Part shown: piece after piece, positions 31,360 to 43,270 of the stretch
Position numbering within the stretch: the first letter of the stretch is position 1
Layout of the letters: each line of letters begins with the position of its first letter
NCBI GenBank assembly: GCA_032718565.1
Contig: JAVGVS010000449.1
Span: forward strand, 174,213 to 238,212
Direction of reading: 5' to 3'
Source: Distichodus sexfasciatus
Taxonomy: Eukaryota > Chordata > Actinopteri > Characiformes > Distichodontidae
Length of the DNA: 64,000 bases
Position numbers and translations under genes: made by a program
The notes under the pieces: model-generated
Told to the model about the DNA's origin: nothing
Database searches by the model: none
What the model saw: the letters and a program-made list of their open reading frames with translations, nothing else

Positions 31360-32290
31360 TCACCTGTATGTGGCGCGTATAACTGAGGTGTGTAATTGTT
31401 TATGCGTCTCTGCTTGTCGTCTAGTTGACACAGAATTACGAGGTTTTGTTGCAATAGTGCTAATAAACTTAGCAGCGCCCACAACACAGACACAGCACTG
31501 TAATCCAACATAGATGTTGTTGTTGTTGTTATCGTTTGTTACCTGTGTAGTTTATCCTTCTTCTTCTTCTTCCTCTTCTTCTGTTCACATGCGACTGTGA
31601 CATCATCATCATCGTGGTGTTTTGCCTATTAATACAACCACTCAAGGGCGGCATTTGAGAATTTTCCACTCTGTAACTCGTTTTCCAAAAAAATTGTTAA
31701 GGGCCTCAATAGCATCATGTGTACAAAAGGCCAAAACGACTGATTTTCGAGACCGCGCGTGCGTCTCCGTTTATGTTAATGCTACCAATACAAATCATCA
31801 TAAACATTTCTAGCCGGATTTGTAAAACTCTTTGTCGCGATGTTGCACTCCGACGCTCCGGCTGTTTGGTTGCTCTTATTAGAGTGAGGTGGAGTCCGTT
31901 TGAAATAAACTCACCCTGTAAAGAAACAAAACAGGCTTTTTCCTTTACCCGTCTGCCGCACCGCATGCTAAGCTTACACCTCTATTGAAACCCACTGGTA
32001 GCTGTTTGCCCAAGTGCCAAAATAATCAAGTTTTGCCCGCATGGCAGCCTATGAAAGAATATTAACTGTGGGAATAACCTACTGTGACATGTGTCGCCTG
32101 CATACAAGATCAAATGAGAGCTCATTCAAAAGACTTTCTCCAGGTAGATATATTGGCTGGGGAGAAGCGGGGCGCGATGAGACCGACTCAATCATTATTA
32201 CTTTGATGTAGGAGGGGGTTCCTGCCATCGTGGCTCCCAGTGTAAGTACAATGCTTCTTTTCTCAGTGTTCTCGCTTGCTCAATCTCTCT
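31360..32290. other. Unique sequence with GTT and TTC microsatellites
   Basis: (GTT)n at 31514-31530 and (TTC)n at 31557-31582. The remainder, including 32000-32220, is non-repetitive and could be conserved. Confidence 0.45.
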
Positions 32291-33711
32291 CTCTCTCTCT
32301 TTCGCTCTAATGCGTTTAGCATTCGCAGCCCATAATGGCTTTAACAGGTCCTGGAGAGTGCAGGCACTTTGTTTATACGCAGTTCCAAACACTTCCCCAC
32401 GGCCGTCGGAGCGTCGCTCTGCTCGCAGCCTTTAACACCAGTGTATCACAGCCTGGCGTTTATAATATGAAGGCGTTTCAGTTAACACATATAGAATTTT
32501 ACGCCCTCTGAGCATCCGCCTGTTCCCATTGATTACTGTGCACATCATATTCCGCAGCCCACTCTTATTAATTGTAAATAAGTCTGTTTGCGGAAGTGCA
32601 ATTAAATCTTCCCCGGGATTTTCCAGTACGTCCAAGTGGTCCGAGTCAACAGCTTTTAATTAGGAGTGAATTAAAGCCTCCCTCCTTGAAAGCAGAGTTC
32701 ATTATGCAGAAATGACTCGCTCAATCCCTTCTCCCCCCACTTCCCCGTTACCTTGGGGCCGGCTCCAAGCTGCCGCGGATCAATGCGGCGTAATCGGCAG
32801 AAGTTAACTTCCACGTCGCCTCGCTTTAAATAAAACCATAAAATCTAGAGTTAAACAAGAACGCCTTGTGCCGTCCTACAGCCACCCCACCCCCACCCCT
32901 CCACTCCGACGCCGGCCTTCCAGGTGCCTGTCCTTCCATCGGGCGCTCATGGTGATCCCATCAGCCTGGCCGTAAAAAAGCAGCCCTATATAATGAAGCC
33001 GGCCCTAATAAGGTGCTTATGTTTTATTCCACCCTATTAGAGACCCCGGGCAAATCGCTGCAGAATGACTTTTACAGCTTCTCTCTCTCTCACTCGCTCC
33101 CTCTCTTTCTCTCGTTCGTCAGCCACGGTAAGGAGAGCCAATGCGCAAGCCAATGTTTTCTGACAAGGTTAACACCCACAGTCATTTCCTGCTGGCCTGG
33201 AAATATCGGCGATGGAGTGCCGTATATTACCTGACACCCACGTACTTCTGCCCTAACAATCACAGGCACTTGGAGAACAATAGAGTGACAGAGTCCACGC
33301 AGACGTTCTCACAGAGCTGGGGCTTTCTAAGATGAATGCAGAAGTTAAGAAGGGGCAATGGGCGGATTTGGCCCTTAAGGAAGGTCACTGATGTGGTTCG
33401 AGGCCTGGTTCCATGTTTTAAAAACCCGTCTCCAGGTGACTGCTACAGACTTGCCTTTGATTTCTGGAAAGGCCACTAGTGGTCGCCATTGTGCTGACTT
33501 TTACTGTCTTTGTCAGTGGATTGTTTGCCCTAATTATGAATACTTACTGCCAGAATCACTTGGTCTCTCCTTTATTTCTTCTTCTTCTTCTTCTTCTTCT
33601 CCTTCATATTTTTGTTCTTTGAACTCCTTCCTCAATACAGTCACTGTTCATGGCTGAAAAATTCAGGATTATTGACAACATGCCTGCCTAGTGTTGGTCC
33701 CCACCCACCAC
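32291..33711. other. Unique sequence, candidate conserved non-coding
   Basis: 32300-32640 and 32640-33330 are non-repetitive with TATTAATTG-type cores and no coding frame over 73 codons. Short (CT)n at 32284-32302 and 33080-33112, and (CTT)n at 33578-33601. Confidence 0.42.
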
Positions 33712-33797
33712 GTAGTTCCTGGGATAGGCTCCGGGCCCCCTGCAACCCCGGTTGGAATTAAGCAGTTCGGATAATGAATAAATGAATGAATGAATGA
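33712..33797 (+). mobile_element. SINE-B or LINE tail fragment
   Basis: 'GTTCCTGGGATAGGCTCCGG', 'CAACCCCGGTTGGAATTAAG' and (ATGA)n form the tail of SINE-B in plus orientation without body or head. Confidence 0.78.
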
Positions 33798-35140
33798 CAA
33801 CACATTGGTCAATACTTTTCTTTTGAACCATTAAGGTTTCTTTACTTTCCTACTTTGACCACAAAGGAGCGTCATCTTTAAGGTTGTCATCTCCTTTTTG
33901 GTCTTAATGTGATGCTAGGGGAATGACACTTGTTAATTTCATTTTGGTCCATACTCTCACACATTTCCATCAAATCCTGGATCAGATAATAGCTGTGCAT
34001 TCAAGTAAGGTGTGTCAGACAAATATAATGATTACTTTGTTTTACTCTGAATGTAACATTATAAGAATGTTAACAGAACTGTCAACATTTGCCAACATTT
34101 GAAGTTTATGCACACAAGTACAGAGGTAAGCACTTAAGTAAACCTTATTAACCCTAATATTAAAGGAGTTGTAATGTTAGAGATGATTTAGTGAGACCAT
34201 AGTGAGGACTTCTAAAGAGTGTGAGCAGGAGAGCTGGAATGGAGCGAGTCAGCGGGTTAACGGCAGCTGACTCTGACTTTGAGGCAGTCATTTACATGTA
34301 GGGAAAAATGTTCCTATTTCCTATTCCAGACCAGAAGGTGTCAGATTTCCTGAATGATTTATAAATATGCTAACGTCCGCGTCTCCAGAGGTGACTGCAT
34401 AACCGCAGGAAGGAGGGGGTCTTCACGGTACTCCTGGGTCTGGACCCCAAGCTCCAGCTCTTGTCTGAACACCAGGCAGAGCATCCGGGTCAGGCCACCA
34501 ATGAGAACCAGCCCCAGACCACACTTACACACACACACACACACACACATTGTAGATGTATACCTGCCTTCCATTCTATTTTACAATACATTTTCATACC
34601 CACTAGAACCCTACAGCCAATATTCTGACATCTTAGTGATGTTACTAACTTCTTGTTCCAGGAATACTGTTTATGTTTACAGATGGACGGTACAGTATGC
34701 TGATGTTAAACTGCTGCTGATCTTGCACACATTTACTGCACAAAAGAATGATTGCATTCCATGATTGTAACTGCAGTTCACTCCACCTGAGTGCTGTTAC
34801 AATATTGCACAAATTATTGAACATTACTTGTACATATGACTGATTATAGTTTCTCTCTTTGCACATGCTATTAAGCCTCTTAAATATTTAGCTTAGACTA
34901 TATAAAGATATTATTATTTTTAATCGACTGTCCGTTTAGAAAATCCATATTGAACTGCTGCATATCTCATGCACAAAGATAATTTCAGGACCATAATTAT
35001 AGTCTGAATATCCAATGCAACTTAATTGAATGGGCTCTTTTTCATCACCAGTTCTACTTCTAGTTTAAAGTTTATATTTTATTTTATTTTATTTATATAT
35101 TCTTACTCTCTTACTTACTCTTACTCTATTCTTACTCTCT
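33798..35140. other. Unique AT-rich sequence
   Basis: (CA)n at 34529-34550. The 136-codon frame at 34354-34764 crosses that repeat and is not called. TTTTA-rich at 35080-35100. Confidence 0.45.
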
Positions 35141-35222
35141 AGAAACTGGAGCCACGTTGTCTTCTCTCTCTGCATATTTGTATATAGCTGAGATGACAGT
35201 TCACTTAGACTTTGACTTTGAC
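35141..35222 (+). repeat. Dispersed repeat 3' fragment
   Basis: Shares order and wording with 293-405: 'GAGCCACGTTGTCTTCTCTC', 'GCTGAGATGACAGTTCACTT', ending (GACTTT)n. Likely a retroposon 3' end. Confidence 0.55.
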
Positions 35223-35336
35223 GGTAGTTTATTAATAGCATAAATCTACTTTTGCAACTCTAGCTTTTCTAGTAACAACTTTGTCAGAGATCTGGTTAGG
35301 ATATGACAAAAATGCTTGTCCTTAGCCGTTAGCCCG

Positions 35337-35652
35337 TGTAGGGTGGATGGTTAACCCGAAGGCAGAGTGAGACGTGAATAGGTAGCCGAATCACGTGAGT
35401 TCATTTAAGAACTCTCTAACATGAAGAGTAAGGATTCTCAAGGGAATCCCGTTCTATCGGACACACACTCAATCGAGGAGAAAACCCAAAAAGTGGAGTA
35501 CTCACAGTTGAAGCTGATCGTCATCAGAATTGGGCTGGTGACTCAATGACTGAGCGGTGAGTTGCGAGAAAAAGCCTCTTTTTATACTTCCCGATTGCGC
35601 CGACTACTTCCGGGTCCTCATGCTGGTCATGTGATCGATGTGCATGTGACAC
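35337..35652 (-). mobile_element. LTR-like or promoter-bearing fragment
   Basis: Read on the minus strand, a GC-rich upstream part precedes TATAAAAAG (35578-35586 on the plus strand), then about 35 bases to a TCAGTCATTGAG region and a longer downstream part. The plus-strand start TGTAGGGTGG and end ACAC roughly fit TG...CA borders. No second LTR, primer site or gag/pol is visible, so it could be a solo LTR or another promoter-bearing repeat. Confidence 0.35.
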
Positions 35653-35666
35653 ACCTTTAGCAAATT

Positions 35667-35698
35667 GTGATGTAGTGTGTGGCAAGATGCTACATCAC
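35667..35698. other. Short inverted repeat (9 bp arms)
   Basis: GTGATGTAG (35667-35675) and CTACATCAC (35690-35698) are perfect complements around a 14-base loop. No U-run follows and no known RNA is implied. Confidence 0.75.
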
Positions 35699-35852
35699 TG
35701 CAAAATTATATATATATAATAATTATAATGGGGACATACTTGCAACTTTTTCTGCAACTTTGACTTGCTCCTGCAACTTAAAACGCCTCAAAACCTCTCA
35801 ACTTTCATTCATTGTAGTTTGTTGTGTAGTAACTGCTGTATTAAAACATTAT

Positions 35853-35977
35853 GGGGCAGTTTCCCAGACAGGGATTAAGACTAGTTCTGAACTATATTTC
35901 TTTTTCAATGGAAAATCTCCATTCAAAACACTCCATAATCCAGGACTAGTCTTAATCTCTTTCTGGGAAATCGCCCC
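35853..35977. mobile_element. Foldback MITE, 125 bp
   Basis: Left arm GGGGCAGTTTCCCAGACAGG then GATTAAGACTAGT. The right arm mirrors it: ACTAGTCTTAATC then TTCTGGGAAATCGCCCC. Arms are about 33 bp with few mismatches around a short centre, a pattern I recognise from many fish genomes. Superfamily not assigned. Confidence 0.85.
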
Positions 35978-36099
35978 TATATTGACTACTTTTGATCCTA
36001 AGTAGCTTGTGACTTGAAAGCTACCGCCTGTATTTCGGTATTTATGATTAAAAGTATCTGAGCTACACTTAAGCTGCTGTTTAATTCAGATAAATGAAT

Positions 36100-36335
36100 T
36101 GAAGTGAGTGATTGTCATTGTGAACACAGCACAGGACACAGTGCAACACAACCACATGTGACCTCTGCATTTGAGCCATCCGTGAAGGAGCAGTGGACAG
36201 CTTTTTTGGCAGCAGTGTTTGGGGATGGTACCTTGCTCAAGAGTACCTCAGTGGCACTTTTACCAGTCCAAGACTTGAACCAGTGACCTTCCGATCACGG
36301 CTCCAACTCCCTAACCATTACACTAGCAACTGGTT
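36100..36335 (-). mobile_element. SINE-A, near full-length
   Basis: Full order is present: 'GTGAGTGATTGTCATTGTG', 'CCATCCGTGAAGGAGCAGTG', 'ACCTTGCTCAAGAGTACCTC', B box GACTTGAACC and A-box side 'CTCCCTAACCATTACACTAG'. This is the best copy to define the family. The partial one at the window end is younger-looking. Confidence 0.9.
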
Positions 36336-37440
36336 TAATATAGAAGCTACCTACTACAAGCTACAGAGAAAAACAGCTTCCCCAACAGCGGGAGTGAGGG
36401 AGTACTGTGAGGCCCCAATAAATCATCATTCCTTCCACTTTATAAATTTATACATTCTGCGGCTTTCCCCATGCTTCCAAAATCAGTAATAGGCTGAGTT
36501 CTCTGGTCGCGTGACAGGCCCCAGCTTAGCGCCTGGTTTCCCCGAAGCTGATGCTGACTCCACGCCGCAGTCGTAGCAGGAGGAGAAGCGGCACGTCCCA
36601 GCGCATGTCATTCCACCACCGCCACGTCTCCATCAGCGCCCAGCCACGCAACCGCAAGCGCCGCTCCTCACGTCTGATTTAATATCCAACTCTACCGCTG
36701 CTCCACTTTAATATCCATTCTGCATCAGATTGCATCTCTCTCTCCTCTTCTCTTTTATATCACGTGTCACATCTGTTCCATCTTCATTCTCCCTTTCACT
36801 TCTGGAGTAAAACGTTAATAAATATTCCAAGAGCGCTCCCTCGGATTACAGTGTCGCATTGGAACATCGAAGGAATTTCCTTACCACTTTAAGATGCATA
36901 AATCAAAATAAAAAGTGATCCAAACTTCCTAAATGCATCTTATATTTATTTAATTCCAGTATAAGAGTCCTGACAATTATTTGCAATATTTATGTTTTAT
37001 AATTATTTGATAAAGTATACAGTATTAAGTCTAGCTTACATCTCCTCTAACTGCTGACTTTCCTGCTCTTTAGCTTTTCCACCACAGTTTTAACGTTTCT
37101 CCTTCTACAGTTGAATTCACGTCTCAGTTTATACTTCTTCATCACACAGTGGTTCCTCTGTTTCCCCAGGATCTGCCCCGTCTTGATCTTCCTGAGTTGT
37201 TTGTTGCATCATGTTGTGCTGAAGGACAGTTTGTATTTGCATGGAGTTTTGTTTTCTTTTTTACTGTGTATGATGATGTATTTGAGTGTCACCGTGATTC
37301 AGGTTGAGGTTGAGATTGAGGTTGAGTTCTGCAGCTGAGGTAATTTCCTCTATGCTCACATCTCATCTGCTCTCCAACTGCTCAGCTGATTCAATGCTAA
37401 ACACACACTACAAGCTGGCTCTTAACCCCAGAACTGTTAC
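36336..37440. other. Unique sequence, possibly conserved
   Basis: 36480-36700 is GC-rich with CpG. 36700-37100 is AT-rich. 'GGTTGAGGTTGAGATTGAGG' at 37302-37321 is a small tandem repeat. No gene signal. Confidence 0.4.
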
Positions 37441-37697
37441 ACTTTCTCTCTCTCTCTCTCTCTCTCTCTCTTCCCCATCTATACTTCTCCTTCTCTCACT
37501 TTCTCTCCTCTCACCTCTCTCTCCTTATTGCCTCTCTTTCTCTCTCTATCCCTCTTCTCTCTATGTAAACTTTACTTCCTCTCTTTATCCTTTTCTCTTT
37601 CTTTTCTTTCTGTCTCTCTTGGCCTGTCCTTCTTTCTGCTTTCTTTCGAATGCCCACTGTTATCATCTCTCTCTTCCTCCCTTCTCTCTCACTCTCT

Positions 37698-37752
<55 letters not shown>

Positions 37753-38185
37753 CTTCTCTCTTCTCTTCCCCCTCTATCTCTCTCTGCCTATCCTCCTTTG
37801 CATTCTTTTCATCCTTTGACTCTTTTCATCTCTCATCTCCTTTTTATATTTCTCCCCTTGCCCTTTTGTCCTATCTATCCTTATTCTTTGTCCATCTTTA
37901 TCTCTCTTTCTCACTTTCCCCATTTGATGCTCTCTCTCTTTTATGAATTCCCTTTTATTTCTCTTTATCATTACTCCCTCACTCTCTGTTTACATTTCTC
38001 TTCTTTTTCTCTAACCCCTTCTTTTACCTTTTGCTTTCTCTTTCTCTAACGCCCTCTATCTCTCTGCCAATCCTCCTTTTTTTGCTTTCTTTCTTCTCTC
38101 TTTCTCTCTCCCTCTTTCTGTCTCTCCCCTTTCCCTTTCCCTCCCGTCTATCTTTATCCCATCTCTCTCTCTCTCTCTCTCAGCT
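37441..38185 (+). repeat. Polypyrimidine CT-rich tract, about 745 bp
   Basis: CT-rich throughout with pure (CT)n at 37446-37471 and 37701-37747. Ser/Leu-rich frames of up to 173 codons are repeat translations. Confidence 0.9.
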
Positions 38186-38814
38186 GGGTGTCTTCATCCT
38201 CCCTCTCGCTCTTAGCATGCTTTGAAATCCAGACTCAAAGTGAATTCGGGGGTCCGGTGGGGGTCTCTTCCCCCCTCCCTCTCTCTGTCTTTTGGGCCCC
38301 GGCGGAACTGTGACCACGAGGCCCCGAGATGAAACTCTTGCCCGTCCACTCTCTGTTCCTGGTAGGTGTTCAGACGCCATAAATATTTCATTTCCACGCA
38401 AAACAAACAGCTCGGTGGCGTTTCCAGGCTCGGGGTGTGGGTGCGACGGCGCAGTGGGGGGCTTGCGGTGGACCAAGGCCGGACACGGGGACCGGGGGGT
38501 GGAGGAGGGACTGAGGGATGAAGGGTAACTGGGGAAGGGGGGTGTGTAGAACATAGACTCACTGATGGAGGGAACAGAGGAAAAGGAAGGCGAAGACCAC
38601 AGATAGGGAGGAAAAAGGCGACAGTTGTGAACGAGTCAAACTCTGGAGGGGGGAGAGGAGGATGAGAGAGACTCTGAACTCTGGAGTCGGAGTGATGCTG
38701 AGAACAGAGCATCATATGTTCGGTGTTACGCTGTTAGATTTGGAAGCTTCCTTGGAGTAAGGATGTAAATCACAAGTTTCATCACAATTTGTGATATTAC
38801 ATATTTGGGGAAGA
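38186..38814. other. Unique GC-rich sequence
   Basis: 38230-38560 is GC-rich with some CpG. Frames on both strands (167 codons on the minus strand, 78 on the plus) are Pro- or Gly-rich and have no domain. Confidence 0.4.
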
Positions 38815-38910
38815 TGGTAGCACACAGTTAGGGAGCTGTCCTAGTGATTAGAAGACTGCTGGTTCAAGTTCCGGACCGGTAAAGGTACCACTGAGGTACT
38901 CATGAACTGT
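38815..38910 (+). mobile_element. SINE-A head fragment
   Basis: 'GGTAGCACACAGTTAGGGAG', B box 'GGTTCAAGTTCCGGACCGG' and 'TAAAGGTACCACTGAGGTAC' identify a SINE-A truncated after about 95 bases. Confidence 0.8.
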
Positions 38911-39197
38911 TTGCTTGCATGGCTTATTTCTTGCACCCCATCTCGTTGTCAATTACGTGAGAATCAAATTCAGACACTGCCGCTAACGGTAAGGTATGAT
39001 TTCTCTACATCTTGTCACCTAAACTAGCGATTTCAAAGAAACACGTTGAAATAGGAATGAACGCGGAAGTGCCCAATGGCACTTTTCATAATCTAGCGAC
39101 AACGAGTGCTAAGAGAAAGCGCAGAGAAAGCGCTCTGAAAGTGAGGTTTTGACAACACTCAGCAGAAAGAACGAGTTTGGTGGACACAGGCCCAAGA
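38911..39197. other. Unique sequence
   Basis: No recognised element or coding signal. Confidence 0.4.
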
Positions 39198-39436
39198 GTG
39201 TCAACCAAGGGCGTCAGTTTGGATTAAACATTGCAGGGATTAAAATCTCTGCCTATTTATTTATTTATTTATTTATTTGCTTACTTACTTACTTACTTAC
39301 TTACACACTGAATCATTTACTTTTACTAACCCCAGGAGTAGATCACATCCCTAAAAATCTTATTATTTTAGCTTATTTTAGTGTAAAAATGCTGACACTC
39401 TAGACATGACTACTAGAAATAGTAAGAACAGTGTGT

Positions 39437-39755
39437 GTTTTATTGATTTGCAGAGTTGTTGTTATGGAGAGACATTCTATGGCTTAGTACTGTGAAGAAA
39501 ACTAAGGTTAGTGCAGGTGGAAACACTTCTTTATACATTTGATATCCATCAAATGTATAAAGATGCAGAATAAATTATTTGATAACAATAATGCATCTTG
39601 TTCCTGTTGATTACTGTCTAACATCATAGAATGAGAAAAAAAAATCTTATCAATTGAAAATGAAGGAATATTGAGGTTTTGGGTAATTTGGGACCGATTT
39701 GGACTTATTTTAGTCTATAGTATGAGCTGCTTTTGGCCTTTCTGGGAGAGAACTA
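39437..39755 (-). repeat. Segment shared with hAT-3, inverted
   Basis: The reverse complement matches 30793-31087, including 'AAGAAGTGTTTCCACCTGC', 'CACTAACC', 'AAGCCATAGAATGTCTCT' and 'AATTACCCAAAAC'. The two host elements have different termini, so the segment is either a nested element or a shared ancient core. Confidence 0.75.
39528..39563. other. Perfect 16 bp hairpin
   Basis: TCTTTATACATTTGAT (39528-39543) and ATCAAATGTATAAAGA (39548-39563) are exact complements around ATCC. It lies within the segment shared with hAT-3, and hAT-3 does not preserve it. Confidence 0.85.
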
Positions 39756-40156
39756 TATTTCCCACAATTCCCTTTGCCCGACTCAGCGCCACATCACAAT
39801 AATGCGATGGATGCGCATTACACTGAAAACATCAAAAAACTGCTGTATTGTGAGTAGAATGCTGGTTGCTGTTTATTAGCTAAAATATGAGTTTTGCATA
39901 AGCAACATTTTAATAAGAAGGCTATTGAAGTGATCTATCCAAAGTTTCTACATTACCATTATCAGATGATTAAATGTGCTACTCTTATGCTGGCAGATGA
40001 AATAAACAAAGAAAATCGACAAGTTATATGTGAGATAATTAATATTTTTTTATCCAATGTAATGATATGATTATTGGGGGTTATATTGTCTGGATCTTAT
40101 TTTGGAGGGGTCATGACCCCCGTAACCCCCATGCAAATTACGCCTATAGTGTCAGC

Positions 40157-41090
40157 TAAATCCTGTAAAAATGGAAACGTGATTTACCAAACTGCTGTGG
40201 CTGTCAAGAGCTGAATCTGGAGCTTAATGTGAGAGTGCAGATCCTCGGTCTGTGGGAGGCATAAAGTCAGGCTGCAGTGAGAGCCACAAATTTGTACCTG
40301 CACATTTCATCCTAAGTGTGTGTGTGTGTGTGTGTCCTTCTAAACCTGTCAGTTAATGAGCACCACTCACACACTCTCATGTCTGAGGCTAATCACAGAG
40401 ACTGGGATAAGAGTTCCCCGTAGCCTGTTACATGAGCATTAATTATTACATGCTTTCTTTTATCCTCTCCATCTGACTGATATTCTTCAGCAGCGCAGGG
40501 GAAGGAGGGAAAAAAGACCTGGCAATTACATATCTCCTCCTTACGCTTCTCCAGAATTTCGCTGCTAATTCTCCCCAAACTGACGAGGCCCCTGCCATTT
40601 CGCCTTTGAAGTCCTAAGCATTTTAAAAACCAGCGCACAATGGTGAGGAAGAATTATGCAAACACTTCTAAAGAGACCGAGAGAGAGAGGTGGAGCGAGA
40701 GAGAGAGAGAGAGAGAGGGAGAGACTCCTGAAAATTGCCATACCAAGAGAATTTTGCCGCATTTGATTAAGAGCAATTAATACAAATTGGTAACGGCCTA
40801 AACAAATATGATGCTTTCATTTTCAGCCTGAAACATCTTCATTACACACCAAGTCTCTGCAGGCAACCGTCAAAAAAAGACCAGAGCAGATGTAAAGATG
40901 TTTTATGATAGTGGTGCTGGTTATTCCTCGTTTGACGCTGGCCAGTCTGCTTAATGGAGCTTTGGTTGGTTTGACGAGGTGGTTTGGTACCAAGTTGAGG
41001 TTCCAAAAAATACTTTAAGATGATTACAAATAAAATGGTGCTAAGTGATATTAGAGCATATCGAGACTGAAAACTTGTTTGAATAAGTGA
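40157..41090. other. Unique sequence, candidate conserved non-coding
   Basis: (TG)n at 40317-40335 and (GA)n at 40678-40717. 40380-40680 and 40740-40860 are non-repetitive with ATTAATTATTAC and AGCAATTAATAC cores. No gene. Confidence 0.42.
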
Positions 41091-41091
41091 A

Positions 41092-41285
41092 AGTGAGTGA
41101 TTATTTGTCATTGTGGACATAGCACAGCACACAGTGCACCAAAATGTGATCCATCCGTTAAGGAGCAGAGGGCTACTGACATGGGCAGCACCCAGGGAGC
41201 AGTGCTTGGGGACGGTACCTCGCTCATGAATACCTCAGTGGTAATTTACCGGTCCAGGACTCGAACCATTGAGCCTCCTAGGTGT
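41092..41285 (-). mobile_element. SINE-A copy
   Basis: 'GAGTGATTATTTGTCATTG', 'ATCCATCCGTTAAGGAGC', 'GCTTGGGGACGGTACCTC' and B box GACTCGAACC follow in SINE-A order. The A-box end is lost near 41285. Confidence 0.87.
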
Positions 41286-41305
41286 TTTGGTTCTGAATCT
41301 CCTGT

Positions 41306-41427
41306 TGTAAATGTCCTGCAGTGACGGTGGATGTGATTTGGAGTCTAGCTCTGGTAAGTAACCATCATGAAGCATCTTAAATTTTACGCTGGTCTATATT
41401 GTTGTTTGGAATCTTCAGTGTGTAGTC
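41306..41427 (+). repeat. Exon-like cassette, copy 2
   Basis: GTAAATGTCCTGCAG (41307-41321) gives an acceptor-like CAG and CTCTG|GTAAGTAACC a donor-like site (GT at 41354), 32 bases apart. 41353-41390 matches 17392-17429 at 37 of 38 positions. It directly follows a SINE-A head. Confidence 0.6.
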
Positions 41428-42540
41428 CGATCACCCGAATGCCATAACTGCTTTTCAAAGTTTAATTCTAAAATTTCTCAGTTTTTGGCACTTCCATAAT
41501 TTTTGTTGTACTGACGCCAAAGTCGTACACAAAGTGTAGCCAGATCTTTCTCATTTTACTTTAATAAGGAAATTTTGATACGCTGTGACATCATCATCAT
41601 CACCTTCTTATTGCACAGAACTGTTTTATGCCTTCTTTTTACTTCATTACTGCTTTATATCTTTTTCTTCGATGAGGAGTTGTTAATCTGCTGTTAATTT
41701 TAAATATACTTGAAACTTCAGACTTAATTTATTATGAATGTGTTTTTTGGACTTAACTCTTACCACATTATTTCTTAGTTAGTTAACATTATTTCTCCTT
41801 TTTAAATAAAAAAATATAAAAGTTTAATTCTACTTTTTACCGTTTCCCCACTTTAAACACACAGCAGTCATACAATTTCTCATTGAATTGCCCATCTACT
41901 TAATCTTTATTAACCTTTACAAACATATATTAAATATTAAATATTAAATCTTGAACATGAATCTTCTTGAGGAACAACATATTTGTGGTTGTGTTGGTAG
42001 TAGTTATGTTTTACTCTGCACACACCTTTATTTTGTTGTACAAAATAATATCGTAAATGAGATTTTGGCCAAAACCTGCAGAAGTCCCATGCGTTTCATG
42101 TCGTTGTTCTTGCTGAGGGACGGCTGTGATTGTGCAGATGTTCAGTTGTAACCCAGCTCGAGTGTTTCTCCTCGTCTCCCTCATCAGCCCGAGGACACGC
42201 CATGGCAAATTAAGGCTCTGCGTCTAGTTAAAGCACAAACTCCCAACATCGCTCTCTCTGATATGGGAGCGACCTCCTTAATTCAAACGCCACGCCTCGG
42301 CCGGGCTGGTCTCTGAAGCTGGGAATCGGAGAGAAGCGAGTAGTAGAAGTCGAGGAGTAAAGACATGAGAGGAGAAAGTGAAGCCTGCTCTGGGTCTGCA
42401 TGAGATAAGCACTGAAAAGTGAAAAGCTCATCTGCCTCATAAAGACACCACGGAGCAGCTGAGCTGGGCTTTAACCAGTTTTGACATGGAAATTGTTAGT
42501 AATCCATTAATGACAAAATTGAACAATTAGAAATGTGATT
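41428..42540. other. Unique AT-rich sequence
   Basis: No recognised repeat. 42180-42460 is less AT-rich and could be constrained. Frames are short. Confidence 0.42.
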
Positions 42541-43270
42541 CATTATTCTTTAACTATCACATACACATTAATACATCCAGTGAAATATGCCCAGATTTGC
42601 TGCTGAGATTGGTTTATTAAATAAATATATAAATAAACACATGATATATATATATGACTGATTATTAAGGGCCTATAATAATAATAATAATAATAATGTG
42701 TGAATATATATTTGTATATCCGGAGGAGTGTGTCTTTTTGAACAACAGATGGGAGCAATGTGACCTCTATTATGACATGATGCTCCTAGCATTTAAAAGT
42801 GCTTAACCTCTCTCTCTCTCTCACTCTCTCTCCTCGTGTATGCTTGAGGCAATTACAGCAATGTTGAGTTTGTCAATCACATTCATTCGTGCATGGTTTC
42901 CTGAAATAATTATCAGGTGAGTGGCATCTTGTTGCCTGGAGTACCAGCCTGGCAAAGCCAAGCCCCAGAGTATTAATTACTGTGTACGGAAATTTGCAGA
43001 GAAGCAAGTCTTTTAATGGCAGAACTGACGCAACATGATTGTTGTGATTTTTTTTTTCTACTAACATGACAATCATCACCGTCCCTGTGGTCATCAGCAT
43101 AGATTAGCTGCAATCGTCAGGGGAGGCCATTACCAAGCTGTGTACCATTTGATAAAATGAGCTCCAGTCTTTTCTGTTTGTTGGTTTTCAAAAAACGCCT
43201 TGCTTTTCAAAAAAAAAAAAAAAAAAAAAGGAGGGAGGGGAAAATAGAAAAGAGGAAAGAGAGAGAGAGA
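42541..43270. other. Unique sequence, candidate conserved non-coding
   Basis: (TAA)n at 42677-42699, (CT)n at 42809-42834, poly-A of 21 at 43209-43229 followed by purine-rich DNA. 42850-43000 contains TTTGTCAATCA (PBX-type), ATAATTATCAGG and TATTAATTAC, a dense cluster of homeodomain-like sites. Confidence 0.45.

Larger units (their letters stand above)
39206..40148. mobile_element. hAT-5 non-autonomous element
   Basis: Left end CAAGGGCGTCAGTTTGG and right end CAAATTACGCCTATA, with GTGTCAAC (39198-39205) and GTGTCAGC (40149-40156) as a 7/8 target duplication. Near the right end is 'GGGGTCATGACCCCCG'. A (TTTA)n/(CTTA)n run lies at 39254-39304. The interior holds the segment shared with hAT-3. 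Confidence 0.78.
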
